Under the pieces are notes generated by a model. That model did not search any database, was not told the DNA's origin, and was given only the letters and a program-made list of their open reading frames with translations. Of a stretch of 64,000 bases of DNA, positions 43,764 through 58,143 are shown piece after piece; position 1 is the first letter of the stretch; every line of letters begins with the position of its first letter. A program made the position numbers and the translations under genes. This DNA comes from Acinetobacter piscicola (GTDB taxonomy: Bacteria > Pseudomonadota > Gammaproteobacteria > Pseudomonadales > Moraxellaceae): contig NZ_CP048659.1 of the NCBI RefSeq assembly GCF_015218165.1, forward strand, positions 2,108,001-2,172,000. The letters are read 5' to 3'.

Positions 43764-43791
43764 ATAAAAAACCACCCTTTTCAGAGTGGTT
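43764..43791 (-). terminator. Terminator of eno
   Basis: On the - strand, AACCACTCT-GAAA-AGGGTGGTT forms a 9-bp stem (one G-U pair; + strand arms 43770-43778 and 43783-43791), followed by TTTTTATT. It lies just beyond the eno stop. Confidence 0.85.
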
Positions 43792-43818
43792 CTTTCAATC
43801 TAAATCAATCAATAATGA

Positions 43819-45126
<1,308 letters not shown>

Positions 45127-45169
45127 TTAATAAAAGCTGCCTTATATTGGCAGCGTTAATGAATAAAAC

Positions 45170-46027
<858 letters not shown>

Positions 46028-46055
46028 TTAAACTTCCTAGTTATGTTTTGCTCGC

Positions 46056-47762
<1,707 letters not shown>

Positions 47763-47881
47763 CTAGAAAGCAAAGTCAATTCACATCAATTCATAGAACA
47801 ATAAACAATTGGCTATTCTATCAGCATTTCCAATCAAAAATTAACATTACAGTACATGATTTTTATCTCTAATTTTACTGT

Positions 47882-47887
47882 TATAAT
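47882..47887 (+). promoter_or_regulatory. -10 element for the lipoprotein gene
   Basis: A perfect TATAAT lies 36 bases upstream of the ATG at 47923. The region 17-19 bases before it (TGATTTTT) is a poor -35, so the promoter strength is uncertain. Confidence 0.5.
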
Positions 47888-47922
47888 AGGCTTACTCTCT
47901 AGAAGCTATATTTTGTGTCAAT

Positions 47923-48435
47923 ATGAATAAGAAACTTTTAATTTGTGGTTTAATTGCAACAGGTCTTGTTTTAACAGCATGTGTGAAAAAAGAAGAACCT
48001 AAAAACGATGAAACTGAAAAAGTTGAAACAACGCAAACGCAGCAACCTGCACAACAGCCTGCTCAGTTTGAAAATCTTGAAACTGCTGAACATGATCAAA
48101 ATGATCAACCGCAAGTGAGTCAAGATGCGCCTTCACAACAAGTGAATACTCACTCGTCTGAAACAGCACAAACTCAACATTCTGCACAACCAGCAACTGC
48201 TGCGCCTGCACCACGTGTTGAACAACCTCGTCCTGCTCAACACACTGAAACTGTACGTACTGAACAGCCGAAACCTGCTGCACCAAAGCCTGAGGCAAAA
48301 CCTGCACCTGTCGAAACTGCACGTGCTGAGCAACCAAAACCTGCTGCACCAAAAGCAAGCTCAGGTACTGCACAAACTGAAGATGATGCTGTTGCTGCGG
48401 CAATTGCTGCGGCTACACCTGCTTTGAAAAACTAA
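47923..48435 (+). CDS. Low-complexity Pro/Ala/Gln-rich lipoprotein
   Basis: This 170-residue lipoprotein has a signal peptide and lipobox (LVLTAC, Cys20). The mature part is dominated by Q, P, A, E and T, and contains two copies of EQPKPAAPK within the repeat unit spanning about 115-152. No globular domain is visible, so it may be a periplasm-spanning or cell-wall-contacting linker. The ORF encoded on the opposite strand of this region is an artefact of the repeat composition. Confidence 0.8.
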   Translation: MNKKLLICGLIATGLVLTACVKKEEPKNDETEKVETTQTQQPAQQPAQFENLETAEHDQNDQPQVSQDAPSQQVNTHSSETAQTQHSAQPATAAPAPRVEQPRPAQHTETVRTEQPKPAAPKPEAKPAPVETARAEQPKPAAPKASSGTAQTEDDAVAAAIAAATPALKN

Positions 48436-48455
48436 GCTCAGCTTTTCATCGGTAC

Positions 48456-48488
48456 AAAAACCAGTCTCTTTGTTGTGACTGGTTTTTT
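48456..48488 (+). terminator. Terminator of the lipoprotein gene
   Basis: AAAAACCAGTC (48456-48466) pairs with GACTGGTTTTT (48477-48487) across a 10-nt loop, with a continuing T. Confidence 0.85.
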
Positions 48489-48532
48489 ATTACTATAAAT
48501 CTACAAGCTCAACTGAAATTTTTCAGACCGCA

Positions 48533-49624
48533 TTAAAATTGCTTTAAGAAATCCGCAATCAACTTCGCTGCCCATGATTTGGTATTTAAACCTTCATAAT
48601 AACCACAATGACTGCCTTTCTTTGTCGTCACAACTACGATGTTTTGCATCTCTTGTACAATCTGCTTATAAGGTTCAAAATTTTTAATTGAACAAATAGG
48701 ATCATCCTCTGCATTTAAAATCATCAGTGGAATTTTCACATTTTCGAACACATAAATAGGATTAATGGCTTGGTCATAACTTTCATAATCATTAAAACCT
48801 GCCATTTCAAAATAATGTTGTTGAAACTCTTGTAAAGTTTTGGTTTTAAGCACCAGTGAAATCGATTGAGTGTGTTGCCATGTGCTTTCATAGGGCTGAA
48901 TAAAGGCTTTAAATAGTTTTTTTGTCATCACTTTGCTATAGAAAGGATGTACATTTTCAAAACCATCTTTCGTGTTGTAGCCGGGACACAAGGCAAATGC
49001 AGCTTTAAAGGGTGTATGTTCAGCCACTTCCCCCAAATATCGCACTAACAATCCTGTTCCTGCGGAGGAGCCGACAGCATATAGCTCAGATTGTGGAAAT
49101 TGTGCCTGAATAAAATTTAATTGCTCTTTTAAATCAGAAGTTGAACCAAAAATCGACATTTGTGCTACAGGCATCGGTAAGCCTGCATGACCACGGCGCA
49201 GACACAATGCAATGCGCCACCCAGTATGTTCATGCAAATCTTTGACTAACTCACACATACTTTCAGGCGTTCCTGTAATGGTATGCATGATCACAATGGT
49301 TGGCGTATCGTGTGGTAAATCATAGCCATACCACGCGACTGCGGTAATACCACCATCTTGCATGGTCAGCTGATCGATTCGGTCGTAATCCAATTTGACT
49401 GTTTTTTTCTTGATTAAGTCGAAATACAAAAGATGTACATGTGTATTGACCAACCACAGCGTAGGTCGATATTTATCATGCAGTTGCGATAACTGTGGAA
49501 TTATTTTCGACATTCCACCTTGTGGGTTAAAATACAATTTCGGTTGCTCTGCACCTGTCACTTGATCAAGTACAGTTTGCGTGAGTTGTATTGCTTTATT
49601 TAATGCAGAATTCAGAATAGACAT
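48533..49624 (-). CDS. Alpha/beta hydrolase of the YheT type
   Basis: This 363-residue hydrolase has the nucleophile motif VGSSAG (Ser in the elbow, about residue 188) and the acid in MILNAEDDPIC; the His is in KKGSHCGYYEG. The opening LPHDTPTIVIMHTITGTPES supplies the oxyanion region. YheT-type enzymes act on lipophilic esters, but the substrate here is unknown. It is followed upstream by an NTF2-like gene in the same direction. Confidence 0.8.
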   Translation of the reverse strand: MSILNSALNKAIQLTQTVLDQVTGAEQPKLYFNPQGGMSKIIPQLSQLHDKYRPTLWLVNTHVHLLYFDLIKKKTVKLDYDRIDQLTMQDGGITAVAWYGYDLPHDTPTIVIMHTITGTPESMCELVKDLHEHTGWRIALCLRRGHAGLPMPVAQMSIFGSTSDLKEQLNFIQAQFPQSELYAVGSSAGTGLLVRYLGEVAEHTPFKAAFALCPGYNTKDGFENVHPFYSKVMTKKLFKAFIQPYESTWQHTQSISLVLKTKTLQEFQQHYFEMAGFNDYESYDQAINPIYVFENVKIPLMILNAEDDPICSIKNFEPYKQIVQEMQNIVVVTTKKGSHCGYYEGLNTKSWAAKLIADFLKQF

Positions 49625-49701
49625 TTTGATTTCCTATGACTGATCACATCAAAATCATTCATAATTCAATTACAGGTTTGTTATAAGTGATCGTTTATCA
49701 A

Positions 49702-49737
49702 TGAGATTGAGCATGTACGCATACATGCTCAATCTCA
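49702..49737. other. 16-bp perfect hairpin downstream of the NTF2-like gene
   Basis: TGAGATTGAGCATGTA (49702-49717) and its exact complement (49722-49737) enclose a CGCA loop. It follows the NTF2-like gene on the - strand, but there is no T run after it, so it could be a stabilising or terminator-like structure. Confidence 0.65.
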
Positions 49738-49782
49738 AAATCATTTCATGTAAAAATATTTAAACAAAACAGATTTATCAAA

Positions 49783-50190
49783 TCATGATGGTTGATACTT
49801 TGCAAAACGCTCGCCCATCTGAGCACCCAATGCCTGTAAACCACTTAATGAACGAATCATGACTTCAAATTCAACAATCTGACCATGCTCATTAAAACGA
49901 ATCATGTCGATTCCTTTGAGTTGCTTCTCTGTGACTACAGCTGAAAATTCTAAAACAACACTTTGCTCATCTTCAGTGAAGAACTCGCGATGATAAGTAA
50001 AATTTTCAAATACTTGAATTACATTCGTCAGAATAAAATACACAACCTGCTTACCTTCATAGGGCTTAAATGCGACAGGCGAACGAAAAATCACATCATC
50101 TGCCAATAATTCATTCAAAATACTCATGTCACGCGTTGCAATCATGTCGTGCCATTTTTGAATCGCAGCTTTTGTATGGGTGTAACTCAT
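49783..50190 (-). CDS. NTF2/SnoaL-like protein
   Basis: This 135-residue cystatin-like cone-fold protein has the typical early helix (IQKWHDMIATRDMSILNELLADDVIFRSPVAFKPYEGKQ) and the final strands KGIDMIRFNEHGQIVEFEVMIRS. Such proteins bind small hydrophobic molecules, or act as isomerases. The specific role here is unknown. It is located between the hydrolase and the fadH gene, with a palindromic repeat cluster on its 5' side. Confidence 0.75.
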   Translation of the reverse strand: MSYTHTKAAIQKWHDMIATRDMSILNELLADDVIFRSPVAFKPYEGKQVVYFILTNVIQVFENFTYHREFFTEDEQSVVLEFSAVVTEKQLKGIDMIRFNEHGQIVEFEVMIRSLSGLQALGAQMGERFAKYQPS

Positions 50191-50221
50191 TTTAATGTCC
50201 TTTTGATATCCTTTGAACAGT

Positions 50222-50407
50222 AATCCCTCCCCTTGCGAAGCAAGCTTCTCACCTTTAAAAAAGGGAGGAGCTCCACGAATTTTATAACCTTAATAAAACG
50301 GAGCTTTCCCCTCTTTTTAAAGAGGGGTTAAGGGAGATTCTTAAAAAATTAATGAAGTCCTCTCTCCTTTCAGGAGATGAGAAGTGTACTTGGCAAGAGA
50401 GAGGTAT
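50222..50407. repeat. Cluster of GC-rich palindromic intergenic repeats
   Basis: Three hairpin units stand in a row between the NTF2-like gene and fadH. The centre one is CCCCTCTTT with AAAGAGGGG (about 50308-50327). The flanking units have imperfect arms built from CCTCCC/GGGAGG and CCTCTCT/AGAGAGG words. They share these pyrimidine-rich words and resemble REP-like elements found between genes. Confidence 0.55.
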
Positions 50408-50413
50408 AAAAAA

Positions 50414-52465
<2,052 letters not shown>

Positions 52466-52496
52466 CTAATATTTATAATTTCTCAGTTAATTTTTA

Positions 52497-52562
52497 ATGC
52501 AACAAGTTGCATAATGCAATTTATTTATAATCGAGATTTGATTTTTATGCAACATGTTGCAT
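52497..52562. promoter_or_regulatory. Twin palindromic operators of the fadH-padR divergent region
   Basis: ATGCAACAAGTTGCAT (52497-52512) and ATGCAACATGTTGCAT (52547-52562) are near-identical 16-bp palindromes (the second perfect), 50 bp apart, about five helical turns. A -35 TTGATT (52538-52543) and a -10 CATAAT (52560-52565) flank the second. Each site likely governs one of the divergent genes. Confidence 0.8.
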
Positions 52563-52602
52563 AATGAATTTACACCCATTTTATGTGCGAAATATTACTC
52601 AA

Positions 52603-53154
52603 ATGTCTTTAGCCCATGTTTTATTGACGAGTCTGATTGAAAAACCGAGTACAGGTTTTGAGTTGGCACGCCGTTTTGACCGCTCTATGGGCTTTTTCTG
52701 GAATGCCACACACCAACAAATTTATCGTGAATTAAGTGGCATGCTGAAAAAAGGCTGGATTTCCACTTTAGAAGATCAAGCCGACACAGGACGCAAAAAA
52801 ACCTATCAGGTTGAACAACTTGGACGTATAGAGTTAACCGAATGGATGGTCAAACAAGGTGAACCTGCACAGCTTCGTGAAGAAATTATGGTGCGATTAA
52901 GACTTGAGGCACAATTTGGAGGCAATACCATTTTGCCTGAATTAGAGCGTCATTTACTGTTACATCAAGAAAATTTAAAATTGTATCAGCAAATTTTCAA
53001 TAAAGACTTTGCTCATGCAGACCCACAAGATCGAACTTTATATATTCATAAAATGATTTTACAATTGGGAATTGATCTAGAAAATGGCTGGATTGATTGG
53101 CTCAGTCAACTCATCCCTCAACTCAAAGAATTTGAAAACAAAGAAAAAACTTAA
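52603..53154 (+). CDS. PadR family transcriptional regulator
   Basis: This regulator of about 183 residues has a winged-helix N-domain (SLAHVLLTSLIEKPSTGFELARRFD...HQQIYRELSGMLKKGWI) and a helical C-terminal dimer region. The frame opens at an ATG at 52564, but that codon sits at the edge of an operator and the predicted -10; the ATG at 52603 matches where PadR proteins begin. PadR proteins respond to small ligands. The neighbours (fadH and a hydrolase) point to a fatty or lipid-type signal, but this is inferred. Confidence 0.8.
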   Translation: MSLAHVLLTSLIEKPSTGFELARRFDRSMGFFWNATHQQIYRELSGMLKKGWISTLEDQADTGRKKTYQVEQLGRIELTEWMVKQGEPAQLREEIMVRLRLEAQFGGNTILPELERHLLLHQENLKLYQQIFNKDFAHADPQDRTLYIHKMILQLGIDLENGWIDWLSQLIPQLKEFENKEKT

Positions 53155-53162
53155 GGATTACT

Positions 53163-54092
53163 ATGCCACACTATACAATGCCTGATGGTGAAAAATTATT
53201 TGTTCGAGAAATTGGACAAGGTGAACCCGTATTGGTTCTGTCCGGTTTAGGCATGCAAAGTTGGCAATGGCTTCCATTTTTACTTCCCAATATCAAAAAA
53301 TTTAAATTTATTATCCCGGATTGGCGTGGCTTTGGCGGTTCAAAGACCTGTAAAATTCCTCAAGAGCTTGATGCCATTCATAATCATTGGCGTGACATTG
53401 ACAGCCTGATTGAACAAATGCAACTCGATGATTTTATTGTGATTGCTTATTCAATGGGGGCAACCACAGCCATGCATGGCATGCAATATGGCAACTTAAG
53501 AGAAAAACTCAAAGCTTATTTACATATTGACCAAACCCCAAAAATCACCACAGATGCGTCTTGGAAATTTGGTTTATTTGGCAAAAAACATTTAAAATTC
53601 AAACGTTTTCTTAAAGATTATTCAGACTTTTTGCATCAATACCAAAACTATCGCTTTGTAGATGAGTTACCTGCTGAACCCCGTACTGAATTGGTGCAAA
53701 TGTGGATTAATTTTATTAAAATTCAAGGCAGTAATAAAGTCAGTCCGTTTATTTTCAATCTGGCACTGAGGCGCCCACAATTACAAAAGCATTTACTCCC
53801 GATTCGACGCCTTGATTATATGACTTGGTATATCGACAATTATCTCAATCATCAGGAAGATTATCGGACTGCCCTTGCACAACTGGACTGTCCAACCACA
53901 TTTTTTATTGGTGAACAATCAACTTTATATCCTTCTGAAGGACAAAAACGCATCGCCAATCAACTTTCGAATGCACAAAGTATTATCTTTGAGCACTCAG
54001 GACACACTCCTTTAATCACTGAACCTTTGAAATTTGGCAAAGAAATCTCTGCATTTTTAGCTAAAAACACACAATCCAAACCCACACAATAA
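53163..54092 (+). CDS. Alpha/beta hydrolase
   Basis: This 309-residue protein has the nucleophile motif AYSMGATTAMHG (Ser in GYSMG type), an oxyanion region VLVLSGLGMQSWQWLP, and a likely acid and histidine in FIGEQSTLYPSEG and EHSGHTPLITEP. It follows the PadR gene by eight bases and is probably co-transcribed. The substrate is unknown; an ester or lipid is plausible because of the neighbouring fadH. Confidence 0.82.
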   Translation: MPHYTMPDGEKLFVREIGQGEPVLVLSGLGMQSWQWLPFLLPNIKKFKFIIPDWRGFGGSKTCKIPQELDAIHNHWRDIDSLIEQMQLDDFIVIAYSMGATTAMHGMQYGNLREKLKAYLHIDQTPKITTDASWKFGLFGKKHLKFKRFLKDYSDFLHQYQNYRFVDELPAEPRTELVQMWINFIKIQGSNKVSPFIFNLALRRPQLQKHLLPIRRLDYMTWYIDNYLNHQEDYRTALAQLDCPTTFFIGEQSTLYPSEGQKRIANQLSNAQSIIFEHSGHTPLITEPLKFGKEISAFLAKNTQSKPTQ

Positions 54093-54109
54093 ACATGAAT
54101 ATATTTCAC

Positions 54110-54149
54110 CCAAGCAAATAAAAACTGATCAAAATTTATATTTGCTTGG
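54110..54149. terminator. Hairpin between convergent hydrolase and metR genes
   Basis: CCAAGCAAATA (54110-54120) and TATTTGCTTGG (54139-54149) form an 11-bp stem with an 18-nt loop. Terminator function is likely for both sides, though U runs are poor. Confidence 0.5.
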
Positions 54150-54167
54150 TGATTTGCAATCACATCT

Positions 54168-55088
54168 CTAAGCAGAATAATAAATCACACGTTTTTTTGA
54201 AAAACGATCGAGCTGTTTTAAAAACCCCTCAAAATAGCTTTTTTCTTTTTCATCAATACGATAACCTGCATATAAAGTACGGCGCAAGCCATTTTCTGAT
54301 ACACAATTCAAACGCTTGGATGTTACCCAGCCCTTCTGTTCATATTCATTCACCACCCAATCTGGCAAAGCAGCAATGCCACGACCACTCGCAACCAATT
54401 GAATCAACATTTGCGTTAAATCGGTTGTTCGTACTTGTTTTGGTTGGATATTTGCAGGTAAAAACAACTTTGCCATAATGTCTAGACGATGCTTATCCAC
54501 TGGGTAAGTAATTAAAGTTTCGTCAGCAAGCTCTTGCACCGTAATATTTTCAGCACGCACTAAAGGATGCGTGTTAGACAAAACTAAACGTGACTCATAT
54601 TCAAAAATTGGAAAATATTCAATCCCTTTGAGTGCAATTGGATCAGCAGTAATCAATAAATCGAACTCACCGATTTGCAATAATTCATGTGGATTCGCCT
54701 CAAAACCTGAAGCGAAATCTAGATCTACATCAGGGTATTGCTGACGATACTGATTCAACAAAGGCATTAACCAATCAAAACAACTATGACATTCTGAAGA
54801 GAAAATAATGCGTCCCGTTTGTCCATGTACAATGCGTGTGATGTCCGTTTGTGCAATTTGAATTTGCGGCAAAATATCATCTGCAAGTTTCAACAAACGC
54901 TGCCCAACATTGGAAAATGTCACAGGTCGTGTCCGCCGATTCACAATTTCAATCCCATACCAATGATCCAACTCTTTGAGTTGATGAGAAATTGCAGAAG
55001 GTGTTAAACATAAATCAGTTGCTGCTGCAACAAGTGACCCGTGCTCACGCAAAGCAATTAAAGTTTTCAGATGGCGAATTTCCAACAT
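54168..55088 (-). CDS. metR: LysR-type regulator MetR of methionine biosynthesis
   Basis: This protein of about 306 residues begins MLEIRHLKTLIALREHGSLVAAATDLCLTPSAISHQLKELD, a LysR helix-turn-helix, and continues with the MetR-specific stretch SSECHSCFDWLMPLLNQYRQQYPDVDLDFASGF and YPVDKHRLDIMAKLF. It activates methionine genes using homocysteine as co-regulator. A MetR-like site (TGAATAACACTCA, 55131-55143) lies upstream. The frame opens at 55100 but 55088 gives the proper N-terminus. Confidence 0.87.
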   Translation of the reverse strand: MLEIRHLKTLIALREHGSLVAAATDLCLTPSAISHQLKELDHWYGIEIVNRRTRPVTFSNVGQRLLKLADDILPQIQIAQTDITRIVHGQTGRIIFSSECHSCFDWLMPLLNQYRQQYPDVDLDFASGFEANPHELLQIGEFDLLITADPIALKGIEYFPIFEYESRLVLSNTHPLVRAENITVQELADETLITYPVDKHRLDIMAKLFLPANIQPKQVRTTDLTQMLIQLVASGRGIAALPDWVVNEYEQKGWVTSKRLNCVSENGLRRTLYAGYRIDEKEKSYFEGFLKQLDRFSKKRVIYYSA

Positions 55089-55364
55089 GAGCAAATCCAA
55101 TTAGACAGATGTAATACATTGAGTAAAAAATGAATAACACTCATCTTAACATATAATTCATGAATTTATTTTAAAGAGATGTATTTATAAACCATTTAAA
55201 ATCTAAACGTATAATAAAAGCCCATCATTTTTTCATTACAAATGTATTTATTATGATGACTCAATAAAAACCTAAACCCACATCTTCCCATTCACCGTTA
55301 AATCAGCGATTACTACACCTCATCAATAAACCTTCATGATTATTTTAATCCAACCATATAAAAA
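55089..55364. other. AT-rich intergenic region upstream of metR
   Basis: There is no credible gene in this stretch. A possible MetR box lies at 55131-55143 and a palindrome ATTCATGAAT at about 55157-55166. It presumably has the metR promoter. Confidence 0.4.
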
Positions 55365-55384
55365 AACCCTGCACATGCAGGGTT
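55359..55384 (-). terminator. Terminator of the msrB-gpx operon
   Basis: On the - strand AACCCTGC and GCAGGGTT form a stem (+ arms 55365-55372 and 55377-55384), followed by six T residues. It lies about 50 bases beyond the gpx stop. Confidence 0.85.
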
Positions 55385-55435
55385 CGCATATAAATAAAGT
55401 TATTATTCAGTAGGAATGGAATCTAGTAATACCTA

Positions 55436-55918
55436 TCACTCCGCCAATGCTTTTTCAATATCTTCTTCTAAAGCTTCAGGTTTCGTCGTGGGTGCGTAAC
55501 GGTTAATCACTTCACCGTTTTTATTAATTAAAAATTTAGTAAAATTCCACTTAATTCCATTTCCCAATACACCTTTGCTGTTATTGGTCAAATAACGAAA
55601 GATCACATGTGCCTCAGGACCTTTAACATCCACTTTGGCAAACATTGGAAATTTCACACCATAGTTACGTTGGCAATATTCTCCAATTTGTTCATTTGAA
55701 CCCGGATCTTGCCCACCAAATTGGTTACATGGAAAACCTAGAACTTCAAGACCTTGCTCATGATATTTTTCATATAATTTTTCTAAGCCTGCAAATTGTG
55801 GTGTAAAACCACATTTACTTGCAGTATTTACAATCAATAAAACTTTCCCTTTATAGTCTGAAAAAGCTTTATTTTCTCCTTCTAATAATTCTGCTTCAAA
55901 CTGATAAATATTCGTCAT
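55436..55918 (-). CDS. Glutathione peroxidase (thiol peroxidase type)
   Basis: This 160-residue protein has the catalytic cysteine C36 in [11 protein letters not shown], with the family partners in FPCNQFGGQ (Gln) and KWNFTKFLI (Trp, Asn). A second cysteine in FPCNQ may resolve the disulfide, so it could use thioredoxin rather than glutathione. It reduces peroxides. Its start overlaps the msrB stop by four bases, so the two are translationally coupled. Confidence 0.9.
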   Translation of the reverse strand: MTNIYQFEAELLEGENKAFSDYKGKVLLIVNTASKCGFTPQFAGLEKLYEKYHEQGLEVLGFPCNQFGGQDPGSNEQIGEYCQRNYGVKFPMFAKVDVKGPEAHVIFRYLTNNSKGVLGNGIKWNFTKFLINKNGEVINRYAPTTKPEALEEDIEKALAE

Positions 55919-56334
55919 GGATAGGTTTCCTCATCATTTTTTTCTTCTGTTTTTAATTCTAAAGAAGCCGAGTTGACACAATAGCGCAAACCTGTAGGTT
56001 GCGGACCATCTTCAAACACATGCCCTAAATGCGCATCACAATGATGACAAACGATTTCTGTGCGTTGCATACCATGCGTTGTATCATCATGCTCTTCCAC
56101 CGCAGCCGCTATAATCGGTCGATAAAAACTTGGCCAACCACTGCCGCTGTCATACTTGGTTTCTGAAGAAAATAAAGGCGTGCCGCAGCAACGACACACA
56201 TACGTACCTTGCTGCTTGGTATTCCAATATTTCCCTGTAAATGCCGGCTCAGTCCCCTTTTGGCGTGTTATTTTAAATTCTTCTGGCGACAACTCTCTTT
56301 GCCATTCTCTTTCTGTTTTATTGAGTTTTCCCAT
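55915..56334 (-). CDS. msrB: Peptide-methionine (R)-S-oxide reductase
   Basis: This protein of about 139 residues has zinc-binding CxxC pairs (CRCC and CHHC), the conserved [11 protein letters not shown], and the catalytic Cys in [13 protein letters not shown]. It repairs oxidised methionine. The frame opens at 56355 but the ATG at 56334 gives the typical [20 protein letters not shown] start. It is coupled to the peroxidase gene. Confidence 0.92.
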   Translation of the reverse strand: MGKLNKTEREWQRELSPEEFKITRQKGTEPAFTGKYWNTKQQGTYVCRCCGTPLFSSETKYDSGSGWPSFYRPIIAAAVEEHDDTTHGMQRTEIVCHHCDAHLGHVFEDGPQPTGLRYCVNSASLELKTEEKNDEETYP

Positions 56335-56562
56335 GATTATTTCCTTTAACATCATGCCACTTAAAATAGGATAATCCTATATTTACGTGATTCATCTAAA
56401 AATTTCTAGTACTAAATTCACAATTTACAAAAGACTCACAACGACATTAATAGCAAAAAGAAAGCAAATATAAAAACAAAGTGAGCAAATTTATTCAATT
56501 AATGCTTTTTTGTAAGCAACTTTAGTGTTAATCTTAGACGTGTTCTTGCTCAGGATGAAGAA

Positions 56563-57993
56563 ATGTCACAAAAAAAGAGCGTTATTTTTAAAAATCTACT
56601 CCCTGTCATTAAGCAATATCAACAGGATGGATTTACACATGAAAAAATTGTTGCTTTACTCAAAGACAAACATAATCTTGATCTCGTAACAACAGAAACA
56701 TTTAAAAGTTACTTATATCGTTATGCAAAAGTGAACCCCACTCTTTCCGAGAATCTCAAAATGCCGAACAGTATCCAAACCCCACGCGAAATAAAAAAAT
56801 CGTCTAAGCTCGATCATGTATGCTACGACATTCGTGGACCTGTGTTACGCGCGGCCAACGAGATGGAAGAAGCAGGTCATAAAATTATCAAACTTAATAT
56901 TGGTAACCCAGCCCCATTTGGTTTTGAAGCGCCACAAGAAATCATTAATGACGTGGCTTTAAACTTACCGAATGCAATTGGTTATACCGACTCAAAAGGA
57001 ATTTTTCCTGCACGTAAAGCAATTTGTCAGTATTACCAACAAAAAGGCATTTTAGACCTGCATGTCAAAGATGTGTATGTGGGCAATGGTGTGTCTGAAC
57101 TCATTGTGATGGCAATGCAAGGTTTATTGGATGATGGCGATGAAATGCTTATTCCAATGCCGGATTATCCTTTATGGACTGCTGCGGTCAACCTTTCAGG
57201 TGGTACTGCAATTCACTATAAATGTGATGATCAAAATTATTGGTATCCCGACATTGCAGACATGGAAAGTAAAATCACACCCAATACTCGAGGGATCGTG
57301 ATTATTAACCCAAATAATCCAACTGGTTCAGTTTACCCACGCCATGTATTAGAACAAATTGTTGCACTCGCTAAAAAATATGATTTGATTTTATTTGCAG
57401 ATGAAATCTACGACAAAATTGTGTATGACGGCATTGAACATGTATCTGTTGCTGCTTTAGCAGGCAATCAACTTTGTATTTCTTTCAATGGTTTATCAAA
57501 AGCTTATCGTATCGCGGGTTACCGTTCAGGTTGGATGGCAATCACAGGTGATAAATCACGTGCAGCGGATTATATTGAAGGTTTAGACATGCTTGCGTCT
57601 ATGCGTTTATGTGCCAACCACCAAGCACAATATGCGATTCAAACGGCACTTGGCGGGTATCAATCAATTAATGATTTGATTCGCCCCGGTGGTCGCTTGT
57701 ATGAACAACGTAATATTGCGTGGGAAATGTTGAATGATATTCCAGGTGTAAGTTGTGTTAAACCTGAAGGTGCAATGTACTGCTTCCCTAAACTTGATCC
57801 TGAAATTTATCCGATTGAAGATGATGAAAAATTCATGTTGGATTTGTTAAAAGCAGAAAAAGTGTTGTTAGTACAAGGGACTGGTTTCAACTGGCCTACA
57901 CCTGATCATTTCCGTGTCGTATTCTTGCCTGCTGAAAATGAATTACGTGAAGCACTCACTCGTTTAGGTCGTTTCTTGTCTAAAATGCGTTAA
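56563..57993 (+). CDS. alaA: AlaA-like aminotransferase with extra N-terminal domain
   Basis: This is a 476-residue class I/II PLP enzyme. Residues about 75-476 match E. coli AlaA (alanine-pyruvate/glutamate transaminase): IGNPAPFGFEAPQ, MPDYPLWTAAV, INPNNPTGSVYPR, the PLP lysine in FNGLSKAYRIAGYRSGWM, and HFRVVFLP. Residues 1-70 (KNLLPVIKQYQQDGFTHEKIVALLKDKHNLDLVTTETFKSYLYRYAKV) form an additional helical domain resembling a small DNA-binding or plasmid-partition-like helix module. E. coli AlaA is about 405 residues, so this extension is real. It ends before a terminator. Confidence 0.85.
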   Translation: MSQKKSVIFKNLLPVIKQYQQDGFTHEKIVALLKDKHNLDLVTTETFKSYLYRYAKVNPTLSENLKMPNSIQTPREIKKSSKLDHVCYDIRGPVLRAANEMEEAGHKIIKLNIGNPAPFGFEAPQEIINDVALNLPNAIGYTDSKGIFPARKAICQYYQQKGILDLHVKDVYVGNGVSELIVMAMQGLLDDGDEMLIPMPDYPLWTAAVNLSGGTAIHYKCDDQNYWYPDIADMESKITPNTRGIVIINPNNPTGSVYPRHVLEQIVALAKKYDLILFADEIYDKIVYDGIEHVSVAALAGNQLCISFNGLSKAYRIAGYRSGWMAITGDKSRAADYIEGLDMLASMRLCANHQAQYAIQTALGGYQSINDLIRPGGRLYEQRNIAWEMLNDIPGVSCVKPEGAMYCFPKLDPEIYPIEDDEKFMLDLLKAEKVLLVQGTGFNWPTPDHFRVVFLPAENELREALTRLGRFLSKMR

Positions 57994-58012
57994 GATTCAA
58001 AGATATTCATGC

Positions 58013-58048
58013 AATAGAAGTTAAGTCAATAACTTAGCTTCTATTTTA
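58013..58048 (+). terminator. Terminator of the aminotransferase gene
   Basis: AATAGAAGTTAAGT (58013-58026) pairs with ACTTAGCTTCTATT (58032-58045, one G-U pair) across CAATA, followed by TT. Confidence 0.75.
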
Positions 58049-58143
58049 CGATTGAGAAAAACGCGTTACAATCAGCTTAGATCCATTTTATTTAAAAACT
58101 AAATTAAACATATAAACCAAACACTTAAAAAAAATCACTAACT

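Noticed and set aside
47999..48403. 134-codon open frame on the - strand
   Set aside because: It is the antisense shadow of the Gln/Pro/Ala-rich lipoprotein; its Gln/Val-rich composition comes from the repeat codons.
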